A DNA stretch of 41,316 bases from Paenibacillus solanacearum (GCF_910593845.1 NZ_CAJVAS010000053.1:1-41316), one strand, 5' to 3'; shown: positions 22,204 through 30,942, numbered from the stretch's first letter. Made by a program: numbers and translations. Notes: a model not told the origin generated them from the letters alone.

Positions 22204-23604
22204 CTACAGCCATTCGTGCAAACGCATGATCGTATAACGGTGGCGCACATACTTCGCGTAGCGCAAGCTCTCTTCTACCAGCTCCGGCTCGACGCCAAGC
22301 TGTGCTTCCGTGACCGGACCGCCGGCCGCGGCGAGCAGCTCAGCCAGCCGTTCGGGCGCCGGGACGGCGCGGCAGACCGCCTGCACTGCGGCCCAGCGGC
22401 TGGACAGCCGCTCGGCAAGCTGCCGCTGCAGCACGACCCGGCGCGCCGGGTCAAGCTCGGCGGCGTTCTCCGCCAGCGCTTGGCCGGCAATGGCGCCGTA
22501 GCCGGCGGCGATGTCCGCGCGGGCGGCATCTGGCGCGGCATAGTCCGGGTCGGCGAGCCGCTGCGAGGCCGATGCCCGGACCGCTTCGGCGTCAAGCGAA
22601 GCGGCTTCGCGGTACAGCGCCGCCATCTTGACGGCGGCGACGCCGACCTTGGCCCCGTGCAGCAGCGCGCGGCGGCCCGCTTGCAGAAACTTCATCTCCC
22701 AGTAGTGGGACAAGTGATGCTCGCCGCCGGAGGCCGGGCGCGAATGGCCCACGAGGAGCATGGAGATGCCGGACAGCAGCAAGCCTTCCAGCAGCTTGCG
22801 CAGCCCTTCCTCCGTGCCCGCGGCAATGTCTGCGGTATGCCGGATGCACAGCTCGAGCCCTTGCCGCGTCATGTCGGCAGCCAGGTCGCAGAGCGGCTCG
22901 TCGAGCAGCAGGCGGCCGAGCTCCCAATCGGCGAGCGACGTGTATTTGCCGAGCATGTCGCCGAAGCCGGCGGCGACCATCGGCCGCGGCGCCGTCGCCA
23001 GCACCTCGAGATCCCCGAAGATCGCCTCCGGCGAGCAGGCCGGGATCGTCTGCTTGAAGCCGCCGATAATGAGCGGCGCGCCGACCGAAGCGAAGCCGTC
23101 GACGGAAGGCGCCGTCGGCACGCTCAGAAACGCGCGGCCGGTTCGATGGGCCGCGAAGCGCACGATATCATGGAGCGTACCCGCGCCCACGGCGACGATC
23201 GCCTGCGTGTCCGGCGTCACGTGCAGCAGCAGCTGCACGACGGCGCGCTCGTCCGCGGCGAGCTCCCCGTGCTCGTCATCTGGGAGCACGCACTGCCGCG
23301 CCTGGAGCTGGGCCTCTCCGCACAGCTCCAGCAGCTTCCGGCCGGCGGCCTCCGCTGTGCGCCCGTCGCTGACAAGCAGCAGGCTGCTCAACCCCCGCTC
23401 CTGCGCGTAAAACGGCAGCGCCGCCATCGCCCCGCGCTCCAGCACGACCTTGCGCAGCGGCACGCTATGCTCCTGCCCGCAGCTTCCGCAAGTAAACGTG
23501 CGACCGAGCCAAGGCTCGATCCGATGCGCTTGCTTCATCTGGCTCTCACGAGAGCTTAAGTCAAATTCCTCATGTTCTTGATCGCGATGTTGCTGTTCAT
23601 TCAT
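22204..23604 (-). CDS. egsA: sn-glycerol-1-phosphate dehydrogenase (AraM/EgsA type)
   Basis: This 466-residue protein reduces dihydroxyacetone phosphate to glycerol-1-phosphate with NAD(P)H. Family marks are AVGAGTLHDIVRFAA near 138, PTAPSVDGFASVGAPLI near 163, FGDMLGKYTSLADWEL near 215 (metal site), and HSRPASGGEHHLSHYWEM near 287 with metal-binding His. In B. subtilis the enzyme (AraM) supplies the backbone of an archaeal-type ether lipid. Here it is not in an arabinose operon. It is longer than AraM at the N-terminus and has CGSCGQEH (Cys39, Cys42, His46), a possible metal site. The start is supported by GGGAGAGATC upstream. G+C is high. It diverges from the next gene. Confidence 0.92.
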   Translation of the reverse strand: MNEQQHRDQEHEEFDLSSRESQMKQAHRIEPWLGRTFTCGSCGQEHSVPLRKVVLERGAMAALPFYAQERGLSSLLLVSDGRTAEAAGRKLLELCGEAQLQARQCVLPDDEHGELAADERAVVQLLLHVTPDTQAIVAVGAGTLHDIVRFAAHRTGRAFLSVPTAPSVDGFASVGAPLIIGGFKQTIPACSPEAIFGDLEVLATAPRPMVAAGFGDMLGKYTSLADWELGRLLLDEPLCDLAADMTRQGLELCIRHTADIAAGTEEGLRKLLEGLLLSGISMLLVGHSRPASGGEHHLSHYWEMKFLQAGRRALLHGAKVGVAAVKMAALYREAASLDAEAVRASASQRLADPDYAAPDAARADIAAGYGAIAGQALAENAAELDPARRVVLQRQLAERLSSRWAAVQAVCRAVPAPERLAELLAAAGGPVTEAQLGVEPELVEESLRYAKYVRHRYTIMRLHEWL

Positions 23605-23647
23605 CCGTTGATCTCTCCCTTCGCACCCCTTTATCGTACCAAAATTA

Positions 23648-23656
23648 TGCTATAAT
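23648..23656 (+). promoter_or_regulatory. Extended -10 promoter of the DUF2161 gene
   Basis: TGCTATAAT at 23648-23656 is an extended -10 element 33 bases before the GTG start. Only a poor -35 (TTTATC) precedes it. Confidence 0.5.
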
Positions 23657-23688
23657 TACATTACCAATGACAAAGGAGACCGTCCGCT

Positions 23689-24438
23689 GTGCCCATTAAA
23701 AGCGAAACGGAGCTCTACGCTCCCGTCAAAACTTACCTGGAATCGCTCGGATATGAAGTACGGGGGGAAGTGCGCCATTGCGACCTTGTCGCGATCCGCG
23801 AAGACGAACCGCCGATTATCGTCGAGCTGAAGCGCAGCTTCTCGATCCCCTTGCTGCTGCAGGCCATCGACCGGCTCAAGATCAGCCGCACGGTGTACGT
23901 CGCCTTCGAGCGGCCGGCCAAGGGCCGCGCTCCGCACAGCGCCAGCTGGCCGGAGCTGCGAAATTTATGCCGGATGCTCGGCATCGGGATGATCACCGTT
24001 CAATATTATAAAACGCGCAAGCCGCGCGTCGAGGTGGAATGCCACCCGGGGGATGACCCGTCGCTGCTGACGCATGCGCCCCGTCTGAACAAATACGCAA
24101 CAACCCGGGTCGTTCGCGAATTTCAAGAGCGCCGGGCAGACTATAACGTCGGCGGCAGCTCCAAGCGGAAGCTGGTAACCGCCTACCGCGAGAAATCGCT
24201 GCAGCTCGCCAGTGCACTGCAGCAGCACGGCCCGGCCAGCCCGCGCAAGCTGCGCGATATGACCGGCAACGCCGGCGCGGCCGGCATGCTGCAAAAAAAC
24301 TACTATTTATGGTTCCAACGCGTCGAACGCGGCGTTTACAAGCTTACGCCGCTCGGAGAAGAGGCGCTCCAAACGTTCGCCCACGTCGTTGCCGGCTTCC
24401 AGGAGCCTTCACCCCAAGAGGCGGCAACCAGCGGATAA
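23689..24438 (+). CDS. DUF2161 protein, PD-(D/E)XK phosphodiesterase-like
   Basis: The product has 249 residues. The N-terminal half has the nuclease-like core: Glu8, Asp32 in RHCDLVAI, and Glu46-x-Lys48 in IIVELKRS. It is followed by LLLQAIDRLKISRTVYVAFE and a helical, DNA-binding-like C-terminal half (KRKLVTAYREKSLQLASALQ, GPASPRKLRDMTGN, YYLWFQRVERGVYKLTPLG) resembling a winged helix. This matches the DUF2161 (COG5482) family, whose function is unproven. The start is GTG at 23689 behind AAGGAG. No partner is adjacent, and it is separate from the sce7726-like nuclease in the island. Confidence 0.85.
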   Translation: MPIKSETELYAPVKTYLESLGYEVRGEVRHCDLVAIREDEPPIIVELKRSFSIPLLLQAIDRLKISRTVYVAFERPAKGRAPHSASWPELRNLCRMLGIGMITVQYYKTRKPRVEVECHPGDDPSLLTHAPRLNKYATTRVVREFQERRADYNVGGSSKRKLVTAYREKSLQLASALQQHGPASPRKLRDMTGNAGAAGMLQKNYYLWFQRVERGVYKLTPLGEEALQTFAHVVAGFQEPSPQEAATSG

Positions 24439-24511
24439 AACAGGCATAACCCGGCCCCCTACAGGATAAAAATATAGTAATACACTTCCATGGAAGGAGC
24501 TGCTTGTCCTG

Positions 24512-25279
24512 ATGAAGCGCTATCGTTTATTCCTGCGCCTGGCCTCCGTCCCGCTGTCGATCATGTTATTCCTCTCCATGCTCCCCGCATTCGCCGCGGC
24601 GCAAGCCGCCGCGGACAAGAAAGTTCGCATTCCCGTCCTGAACTACCACAGCATTACCGTCGATCCCGGCAACCGCGCAACGATTACGCCGGAAAAATTC
24701 GAGGAGCAAATGATGTATTTGGCCGAAAACGGTTATACGACGTTATCCCTCCAGCAGTTTACCGATGTGCTCGAAGGCAAAGAGAGCGCACCGGACAAGC
24801 CGGTGCTGCTGACCTTCGACGACGGGTATGCCGATAACTACACCCATGCGTATCCCCTCCTCAAAAAGCTCGGTTTCCGAGCAACATTATTCATGTCGCC
24901 AGGAATGGTCGAGGACGGTTATTTCCTCAACTGGGAACAGGTGGCGGAAATGCATGAAGCCGGATGGGACATTCAGCCCCACGGGATGACGCATCCGCAC
25001 CTGCCCCGGCTGAATAAAGAGAAGCAACTGCACGAGATTACGGAGGCTCGCCATCTGATCGAGCAGAAGCTCGGTACGACCGCCGATATTTTTTGCTACC
25101 CGTATGGCGAATTTAATAACACGACGCTTTCCATCTTGAAGGATCACGGATTCCGCTATGCCTTTACCATCGATCAAGGCGTCACGACGCCCGCTCAATC
25201 CGCGCTGAAGCTGAAACGTATTTTCGTCAACGGCGAAGAGGCGCTCGACAAATGGAAGTTCAAGCTGGAAAAATGGTAA
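24512..25279 (+). CDS. Polysaccharide deacetylase, secreted (NodB domain)
   Basis: This 255-residue protein has a signal peptide (about 1-32, ending AFAAAQAAA) and a NodB-homology domain. Catalytic motifs are LTFDDGYADN near 100 (Asp base and metal ligand), HGMTHPHLP near 152 (metal His residues) and CYPYGEFNN near 190. VLNYHSI near 44 is typical of the PgaB/YfjS-like subgroup. It removes acetyl or similar groups from an extracellular glycan or peptidoglycan. It is transcribed alone; AAGGAGCTG precedes the ATG by about ten bases. Confidence 0.9.
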   Translation: MKRYRLFLRLASVPLSIMLFLSMLPAFAAAQAAADKKVRIPVLNYHSITVDPGNRATITPEKFEEQMMYLAENGYTTLSLQQFTDVLEGKESAPDKPVLLTFDDGYADNYTHAYPLLKKLGFRATLFMSPGMVEDGYFLNWEQVAEMHEAGWDIQPHGMTHPHLPRLNKEKQLHEITEARHLIEQKLGTTADIFCYPYGEFNNTTLSILKDHGFRYAFTIDQGVTTPAQSALKLKRIFVNGEEALDKWKFKLEKW

Positions 25280-25304
25280 GACGTGCTGTCTCCATACGAA
25301 TCGC

Positions 25305-26225
25305 TTAGGTGTGCGTGAGCTGTGGGGCTGGGGACTTGACGAGCGACTTGTGAATCCAGATCGCCGCTTGCGCCCCTTCCCCCATCGCGATCGTCGCCTG
25401 CTCCGAATGAATGCCGACGTCGCCCGCCGCCCATACGCCCGGTACGGACGTTTGTTTGCTTCTCGGATCCGTTACAATATGCTTGTTCTCCAGCCGTTCC
25501 ACGCCAAGCGCGGCAAGCCAGTCCGAATGAACGGCGTTGCCGCCGAACGCGATAAACCCGCGCTCTCCTTCGATTACACGGCCGTCCGCCAATCGGACGC
25601 CGAGCAGCGACCCGCCGCTTTCGGCCAGCACCTCGGCTATGGCCGCTTCCTCGTATACGATGCCGCATTCCTTCAGCTTGTCCAGCCGCCCGCTCCCGAT
25701 CGCCTTCCGCTCATGGTTAATATAGACGATCCGGTCCGTCCAATGCCGCAGCGTGAGCGCCATCCCGGCCCCCGGCTCGCCGGAGCCGAGCACGATCGTC
25801 TGCCTGCCGCTCACCTCATACCCGTCGCAGTCCGGGCACACATAGACGGTGCCGCCCAAGCAAGCCTCAAGCCCGGGAAGCGGCGGGAACCGGTCCATAA
25901 TCCCCGTTGCGGCGAGCAGTGTACGCGCCGGCTGCACGCCGCCGCCGGCGAACGCCACTTCGAAGCCGTCCTCCCGCTTCGCCGCGGCAATGACCTCGTC
26001 CGTTCGGAATTCCACGCCGTGACGGCCGGCCTGCATCTGTCCGAGACGGCGAAGCTCCGGGCCGGAGACGCCCTCCGGCCAGCCTAATATATTATGATAG
26101 CTGCGGCATAACGTGGAACGCCCGCGTCCTTTATCGACGACGAGCACGCGATGTCCGTACCGTCCCAATTGGATCGATGCCTGAAGACCGGCGATGCCGC
26201 CGCCGACAATAATGCAATCGTACAT
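25305..26225 (-). CDS. Thioredoxin-reductase-like FAD/NAD(P)-dependent oxidoreductase
   Basis: This 306-residue protein has an FAD-binding Rossmann motif at the start (IIVGGGIAGLQASIQLGR), the redox-active pair Cys130-Pro-Asp-Cys133 in VYVCPDCDGYE, an NAD(P) motif IVLGSGEPGAGMAL near 144, and the C-terminal FAD contact GVWAAGDVG. The order and length match thioredoxin reductase, but CPDC replaces the usual CATC, as in YumC-unlike TrxR paralogues often annotated only as NAD(P)/FAD-dependent oxidoreductase. The electron acceptor is unknown. It converges on the deacetylase gene with 25 bases between. Confidence 0.88.
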   Translation of the reverse strand: MYDCIIVGGGIAGLQASIQLGRYGHRVLVVDKGRGRSTLCRSYHNILGWPEGVSGPELRRLGQMQAGRHGVEFRTDEVIAAAKREDGFEVAFAGGGVQPARTLLAATGIMDRFPPLPGLEACLGGTVYVCPDCDGYEVSGRQTIVLGSGEPGAGMALTLRHWTDRIVYINHERKAIGSGRLDKLKECGIVYEEAAIAEVLAESGGSLLGVRLADGRVIEGERGFIAFGGNAVHSDWLAALGVERLENKHIVTDPRSKQTSVPGVWAAGDVGIHSEQATIAMGEGAQAAIWIHKSLVKSPAPQLTHT

Positions 26226-26370
26226 GATGCTGATTCACCCCTTTGTCGTAAAATCCATTGAATGTTTCGTACGGGATTCGTTTCAACCCTATTCGCATGC
26301 TCCTTAGCTTCTCCCATCGCGCGCATCGCATGCGCCGGCCAAGCGCCGCTTCTCATTCCCGCGAGCCGGC

Positions 26371-26397
26371 AAAGCCCCGGCGCTCTTGCGCCGGGGC
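26371..26397 (-). terminator. Intrinsic terminator after the sugar-binding protein gene
   Basis: GCCCCGGCGC (26374-26383) and GCGCCGGGGC (26388-26397) pair perfectly around TCTT. Read leftwards TTTG follows. It lies about 50 bases beyond the stop at 26448. Confidence 0.8.
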
Positions 26398-26447
26398 CTG
26401 CTTGTCCGCCCGTCGCTTGCGGCGGTTCGGATGCGTCTTGTGTGCCG

Positions 26448-27749
26448 TTATTTTTTGGCCTTCAAGTTATCCCAAGATTTTTGGAAGGCTGCATACATTT
26501 GTTCTTTCGTATTTTTGCCCGCGATGTAAGCTTGCATCGTTGCGCCAACTTCCTGTGGCATGCCGTCCGGATATTTCGGGAAATACCAGCCGAGCACCTT
26601 GTTATTTTTGCTGTACGTCATAATGTCGGCCGCGATCAGACCGAGGTCCTTCGGATCGGCGTTCATGGTGCTGAGCGCCGGAATGAACTTGAATTCCTTC
26701 GTAATGTACTGCTTTCCGGTGTCGGAGGTGACGAGCCAGTTCAGGAAGTCCTTCGCCTCTTTCTTCAACGCGGAGTTTTTGTTGATGACCCAGTTGTTCG
26801 GCACGCCGACCAGCAGCTTGTCGTTTGCTTCCGCGTCCTCGTTGATCGGCATCGGCAGCACACCGATGTTGAGGTTCGGCGTAATCTTGTCAATCTGCAC
26901 CTGCGTCCAGTTCCCCTGCTGCATCATGGCCGCCTTGCCGGTAGCAAAATTGGTCACCTGCGTGTTGTAGTCGGTTGTGAGCGGGTTCGGCTGACCGTAT
27001 TTTAAGGTCATATCGACCAGCTTGGTCCATTCGTCGAAGACCGGGCCGCCCATTTTTTGCGATCCGTCGTACAAGCCGGCGATGAATTTGTCAGGGTCCG
27101 GCTGCCGTGCCATCGCGACGTTAAACGTATGATTGCCGAGCACCCACCATTCCTGATATCCGTTAGAGAACGGCGTGATGCCGGCCGCCTGCAGCTTCTT
27201 GGCCGCTGCCTCCAGCTGGCTGAGCGTCTTTGGAATTTCCGTAATGCCCGCTTTGGCAAACAAGTCTTTATTATAAATAAAGCCGTATCCTTCCAAACCG
27301 AGCGGCATGCCGTACAGCTTGCCTTCCTTCGTCATCGGCGCCTTGGCGACCGGAAGCACATCCTTCACCCAAGGCTGGTCCGACAAGTCCTCCAGATGCT
27401 CCATCCACGTATCGGCCTCGCGGAAGCCCCCGTTATTGAAGATGTCCGGCTTGTCGTTGGAAGCGAACTTCGTTTTCAGCGCGGCGCCGTAATCCGCTCC
27501 GCCTCCGACCGTCTCGATTTGCAGCTTGACGCCCGGATGCGATTTCTCATATTCATCCTTTAGCCGATTGAATGCTTCGCTAATTTCCACTTTATATTGG
27601 AAAATTTTGAGCGTTACCGGTGTCCCTGCGGCCGCGCCGCCGCCCTGGTTGTTCCCCGGCGCCGCTTTATTTCCGCACCCTGCCGTCACTCCCGCCAGCA
27701 GCAGCGTGCCGACGGATAGCGCCGTAATGGATTTGAACGTTTTTTTCAT
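26448..27749 (-). CDS. Sugar ABC transporter substrate-binding lipoprotein
   Basis: This 433-residue protein has a lipoprotein signal (GTLLLAGVTAGC, Cys25) and a family 1 solute-binding fold: VTLKIFQYKVEISEAFNRLK near 46, KPDIFNNGGF near 100, LYGMPLGLEGYGFIYNKDLF near 144, and GKAAMMQQGNW near 260. It probably captures a plant-derived or other oligosaccharide for import through the two permeases at 28442-30159. No ATPase gene is present; a shared MsmX-type ATPase encoded elsewhere would be expected. Unlike most such clusters, the binding protein gene is separated from the permeases by an opposing gene and has its own promoter. Confidence 0.92.
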   Translation of the reverse strand: MKKTFKSITALSVGTLLLAGVTAGCGNKAAPGNNQGGGAAAGTPVTLKIFQYKVEISEAFNRLKDEYEKSHPGVKLQIETVGGGADYGAALKTKFASNDKPDIFNNGGFREADTWMEHLEDLSDQPWVKDVLPVAKAPMTKEGKLYGMPLGLEGYGFIYNKDLFAKAGITEIPKTLSQLEAAAKKLQAAGITPFSNGYQEWWVLGNHTFNVAMARQPDPDKFIAGLYDGSQKMGGPVFDEWTKLVDMTLKYGQPNPLTTDYNTQVTNFATGKAAMMQQGNWTQVQIDKITPNLNIGVLPMPINEDAEANDKLLVGVPNNWVINKNSALKKEAKDFLNWLVTSDTGKQYITKEFKFIPALSTMNADPKDLGLIAADIMTYSKNNKVLGWYFPKYPDGMPQEVGATMQAYIAGKNTKEQMYAAFQKSWDNLKAKK

Positions 27750-27780
27750 GCGATGAACCTCCCTCTAATGGATAAACGCT

Positions 27781-27826
27781 GTGAGCTCACTACATAAGAT
27801 AACTAACGGGTGGACATCTTATGCAA
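27781..27826 (-). promoter_or_regulatory. Promoter of the binding protein gene with palindromic operator
   Basis: On the reverse strand TTGCAT (27826-27821) and TTATCT (27802-27797) are 18 bases apart. Immediately downstream, at 27790-27781, is the perfect palindrome GTGAGCTCAC, placed at the expected transcription start. It resembles LacI-family operators. CATAAGAT/ATCTTATG (27793-27800 and 27816-27823) forms another inverted repeat across the promoter. Confidence 0.55.
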
Positions 27827-27855
27827 TATATACAAATGAACTATAAGGCGAAAGG

Positions 27856-28224
27856 ATGCGAAAACCGTTGATTCAGCGTGTGTGCGTTAAAATCGTGATG
27901 AACGCCGTATTGATCCCGCTCCTGTACCTTCAAACGTCGGCTTCGGTTACAGAAATCATTACGACCTCCATCGTCTTCTCGCTCGTCGCATTTGCGATCG
28001 GCGACCAATGGATATTGCGCGGAAGCAACAACGCGGTGGCCACGATCGCCGATGCCGCGATGGCGGGTCTTTACTTTTGGATCGCAGCGCGCTTGTTCCA
28101 TTGGGGGCTATCCAACGGGGAGCTGTTCGTGCTCGTCGTCCTGCTGGGGGCCGTTGAAGCGATGTATCATCGGCTGTTGGCCGAATGGGATAACAAAAAG
28201 ACCACCTTCTCCGAAACCGATTAG
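27856..28224 (+). CDS. DUF2512 family membrane protein (YndM-like)
   Basis: This 122-residue protein has four membrane helices (about 8-25, 32-50, 60-80 and 86-104) and a short charged tail. LIPLLYLQTSASVTEIITTS, FAIGDQWILRGSNNAVATIA and DAAMAGLYFW are typical of the DUF2512 family found in sporulating Bacilli. Function is unknown. It lies opposite to the sugar importer genes, between the binding protein and the permeases. The ATG at 27856 follows GGCGAAAGG. Confidence 0.85.
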   Translation: MRKPLIQRVCVKIVMNAVLIPLLYLQTSASVTEIITTSIVFSLVAFAIGDQWILRGSNNAVATIADAAMAGLYFWIAARLFHWGLSNGELFVLVVLLGAVEAMYHRLLAEWDNKKTTFSETD

Positions 28225-28251
28225 CGCGTTTCGCATTTACCTTCAAAGTGA

Positions 28252-28293
28252 AACAAACAGCAGGCTTCCCGTCTGGGGAGCCTGCTGTTTGTT
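28252..28293. terminator. Intrinsic terminator after the DUF2512 gene
   Basis: AACAAACAGCAGGCT pairs with AGCCTGCTGTTTGTT in a long stem with a small G+C-rich loop, 27 bases after the stop. T-rich sequence flanks the rightward side. Confidence 0.8.
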
Positions 28294-28349
28294 GTGGTTT
28301 GCCGTCTATTTTCTTTCTTCCTCCCGCTGGGGCTGCGCACAAGAAACAA

Positions 28350-28368
28350 GCCGCCGCAATGCGGCGGC
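28350..28368 (-). terminator. Intrinsic terminator after the permease genes
   Basis: GCCGCCGC (28350-28357) pairs with GCGGCGGC (28361-28368). Read leftwards it is followed by TTGTTTCTTG. It lies about 75 bases beyond the leftward stop at 28442. Confidence 0.65.
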
Positions 28369-28441
28369 ACGCTCCTGGCATAACGGTGTTATGAAGCAAC
28401 GTCCGGAGAGCGCGGGTCCCGCTTCGTTCCGCGCCTCGTGC

Positions 28442-29278
28442 TCAGCCTTTGACCGATCCTGCCGTAATTCCTTCTATTATATGGCGCTGCATCGCAAGGA
28501 AAAAAATAACAATTGGCAAGACACCGAGCACGAGCGCGGCTAACGCCAAATCCCACTGCTTCGTATATTGACCGAAGAACGAGTTCGTCGCCAGCGGAAT
28601 CGTCTTCAAGTCCGGACTTTGCAAGATGATGAACGGCAGCAGGAAGTCGTTCCATATCCATAAGCTATTGAGCAGGATGACCGTCACGGCAATCGGCTTC
28701 AGCAAGGGCAGCACGATGCGAAAAAAAGTACCGTACGCGCTCGTGCCGTCGACGACGGCCGACTCCTCGATTTCCAGCGGAATCGACTTGATAAAGCCGT
28801 GGAACAGAAAGATCGACATCGGCGTTCCGAATCCCAAATAACAAACGACCAGTCCCGGGATGCTGTCGAACAATCCGGCTGTCTTCGCTACCTTGACCAG
28901 CGGAATCATGATCGACTGAAACGGGATAACCATGGCCGCCACGAATAAGGCGAACAGCATATTGTTCCATCGCGTCGGCCGCCGTACCATCCGGTGCGCC
29001 GCCATCGCGCTGATCAGCGCAATCCCGAGGTTGCTGATCACTGTAATGATAAGCGAGTTCATGAACACGCGCGGAAATTTGATGATCGTCCACGCTCTCG
29101 TATAGTTGTTCCATTGCAGCTTGACCGGCAAGCTGGTCGGATCGCTCAGCAGCTCGCCGAACGTTTTCAGCGAGTTGACGATTACGAAATAGAACGGAAC
29201 GAGAAACAACAGCGCGACCAGGATGGCGGCGGCTTCGAGAATCAAGGTGCGGGACGAATAGGTTTTGCTCGCTTCCAC
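28442..29278 (-). CDS. Sugar ABC transporter permease (MalG type)
   Basis: This 278-residue protein has six membrane helices (first at about 12-35) and the cytoplasmic EAA loop EIEESAVVDGTSAYGTFFRI near 182, which docks the ATPase. PTRWNNMLFALFVAAMVIPF and SLWIWNDFLLPFIIL are typical of MalG/carbohydrate CUT1 permeases. The start is GTG at 29278, whose G is the last base of the previous stop codon (TAGTG), so it is tightly coupled to the MalF-type gene. It forms the transmembrane channel with that partner. Confidence 0.94.
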   Translation of the reverse strand: MEASKTYSSRTLILEAAAILVALLFLVPFYFVIVNSLKTFGELLSDPTSLPVKLQWNNYTRAWTIIKFPRVFMNSLIITVISNLGIALISAMAAHRMVRRPTRWNNMLFALFVAAMVIPFQSIMIPLVKVAKTAGLFDSIPGLVVCYLGFGTPMSIFLFHGFIKSIPLEIEESAVVDGTSAYGTFFRIVLPLLKPIAVTVILLNSLWIWNDFLLPFIILQSPDLKTIPLATNSFFGQYTKQWDLALAALVLGVLPIVIFFLAMQRHIIEGITAGSVKG

Positions 29279-30159
29279 TAGACTTCGACCTCCCTGCTTT
29301 TCGTCAGCCGAACCTGGATGGACGTAATGACGGCAACAATGACGAAGAAGATAAACGCTTTGGCGGTACCAAGGCCGAAACGATTATTTTGGAACGCTTC
29401 CGTATAAATGTTCAGGGCGACGGATTCGGTCGATTTGAACGGACCGCCCTTCGTTAGCGACAAGTTCAGATCGAACATTTTGAACGAGTTAGATATCGCC
29501 AAAAACAAACAAATCGTCACCGCCGGCATGACCAGCGGAATAATGATTTGTGTCAGCATTTGGCCTGGCCTGGCCCCGTCGATCTGGGCCGCCTCCATGA
29601 CGTCCTGCGGCAAATTCATCAGCGCCGCAATATAGATGACCATAAAATATCCGGCCGTCTGCCATACGAATACAATGACGATCCCCCAGAAGGCGGTTAT
29701 CTCGTCGCCAAGCCACGGCAGCTGAAAAAACGCCAGCTTGGTCAGCTCCCCGATCGCCGGAAATCCTTTGACAAATATAAACTGCCATATGAAGCCAAGC
29801 AGCAGCCCGCCGATTACGTTCGGCAAAAAAAAGATTGTCCGCAGCACATTGCGCGTCTTCAGCGGCCGCGTGAGCAGCAAGGCGATCGCAAAGGCGAGTG
29901 CGTTGGTCAGCACGACGCCCGCTATGGCAAACCGGGTCGTGAACCAAAACGATCGGGCAAAGTCAGGATCCTGCGTCAATATTTGCACAAAGTTGGTCAA
30001 TCCGACCCAGGTCACTTGACCCGAAACGCCGTTCCAGTCGGTGAACGAATAATACATGCCAAGGAAAAAAGGCATGATCATAATCAACGCAAAGCAGATG
30101 AATGCCGGGCCGATAAATACAAGCTGCTCCGCCCACGCTGCCGATTTTCGTCGATTCAT
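29278..30159 (-). CDS. Sugar ABC transporter permease (MalF type)
   Basis: This 293-residue protein has six membrane helices, the first at about 15-35 (FICFALIMIMPFFLGMYYSF). The sequence YSFTDWNG after helix 1 is characteristic of CUT1 MalF-type permeases. The EAA loop MEAAQIDGARPGQMLTQIII lies near 195. It is the first gene of the permease pair; AAAGGGGAA precedes its ATG. No clear promoter was found in the 325 bases shared with the divergent gene at 30486. Confidence 0.94.
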   Translation of the reverse strand: MNRRKSAAWAEQLVFIGPAFICFALIMIMPFFLGMYYSFTDWNGVSGQVTWVGLTNFVQILTQDPDFARSFWFTTRFAIAGVVLTNALAFAIALLLTRPLKTRNVLRTIFFLPNVIGGLLLGFIWQFIFVKGFPAIGELTKLAFFQLPWLGDEITAFWGIVIVFVWQTAGYFMVIYIAALMNLPQDVMEAAQIDGARPGQMLTQIIIPLVMPAVTICLFLAISNSFKMFDLNLSLTKGGPFKSTESVALNIYTEAFQNNRFGLGTAKAFIFFVIVAVITSIQVRLTKSREVEV

Positions 30160-30383
30160 CGTCGGGTTCCCCTTTCATTCGAGCTATTTTTTTAAATATC
30201 CGGTACGCATGCTGCAACCCTTGTCCCGGTTTTGTCGTCTACATCGATGTCCGCCATTTTTCCACGATATGGCTTTGTCATACCCGGACATGCCGGAATC
30301 TTGCTGCATTCGCCCTCGTTCGTTTCCTTACTATACCTCCGGCAAGTTGGGTCTATACACGCAAAACAGTGACCCGAACCTCT

Positions 30384-30412
30384 TTGAATATAAGCCCGGA
30401 GTAATGTATCAT
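30384..30412 (+). promoter_or_regulatory. SigA-type promoter of the coiled-coil / glycosidase pair
   Basis: TTGAAT at 30384-30389 and TATCAT at 30407-30412 are 17 bases apart, about 74 bases before the TTG start at 30486. The rest of the gap 30160-30485 holds nothing recognised. Confidence 0.6.
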
Positions 30413-30485
30413 AGAGAAGATAACGCTCGACACGATACTGCCGAATATGACAATATCGCCTTAAACCATAGGAAGGTGAATCCCC

Positions 30486-30917
30486 TTGAGTACATCTCTT
30501 CAACCGGCTTCCGCGCCGGCTGCGGTTCGTTCCGCCAAACCAAAGAAATCGAATGCGCGCGCTTATGTTCTTATGTTCTTCATCTGGGCCGTCTTGATCG
30601 GCCTCGGCCTATGGGGCGGAAAACTGTACACGGACCATATCCGCATGCAAATTACGCAGGACATCGCGAAGCAAACCGGCGACCAGCTCGCCGTCATCCA
30701 GCAGGAATACGAGCGCCAGGTGTCCGAGCTGAGAACAAGCTTGACCGCCGATATGGCGCAAATGCAAGCGAAGATCGATTCGGTGAATGAACTGCTCGCC
30801 TTTACGAAGGACAGCGCGAACAGCAAGACTGACAACAGCAACCAGCTGTACACCCAGCTGGCCGAAGTGAAAAAGAAGCTCGATGAGCTGAAAAAAAATC
30901 TGGACGCACTGCAGTAA
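30486..30917 (+). CDS. Membrane-anchored coiled-coil protein
   Basis: This 143-residue protein has a short Pro/Ala-rich cytoplasmic head, one membrane helix at about 27-44 (VLMFFIWAVLIGLGLWGG), then an outside domain from 60 to the end that is predicted to be coiled coil (VIQQEYERQVSELRTSLTAD, LYTQLAEVKKKLDELKKNL). No family is recognised. The start is TTG at 30486 with AAGGTGA nine bases upstream; no ATG offers a better choice before the helix. It is followed after 25 bases by the phosphodiester glycosidase, which has a matching N-terminal helix and helical stalk, so the two may form a complex at the cell surface. Confidence 0.75.
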   Translation: MSTSLQPASAPAAVRSAKPKKSNARAYVLMFFIWAVLIGLGLWGGKLYTDHIRMQITQDIAKQTGDQLAVIQQEYERQVSELRTSLTADMAQMQAKIDSVNELLAFTKDSANSKTDNSNQLYTQLAEVKKKLDELKKNLDALQ

Positions 30918-30942
30918 GCAACAGGATGGTGAATGTATCGCA

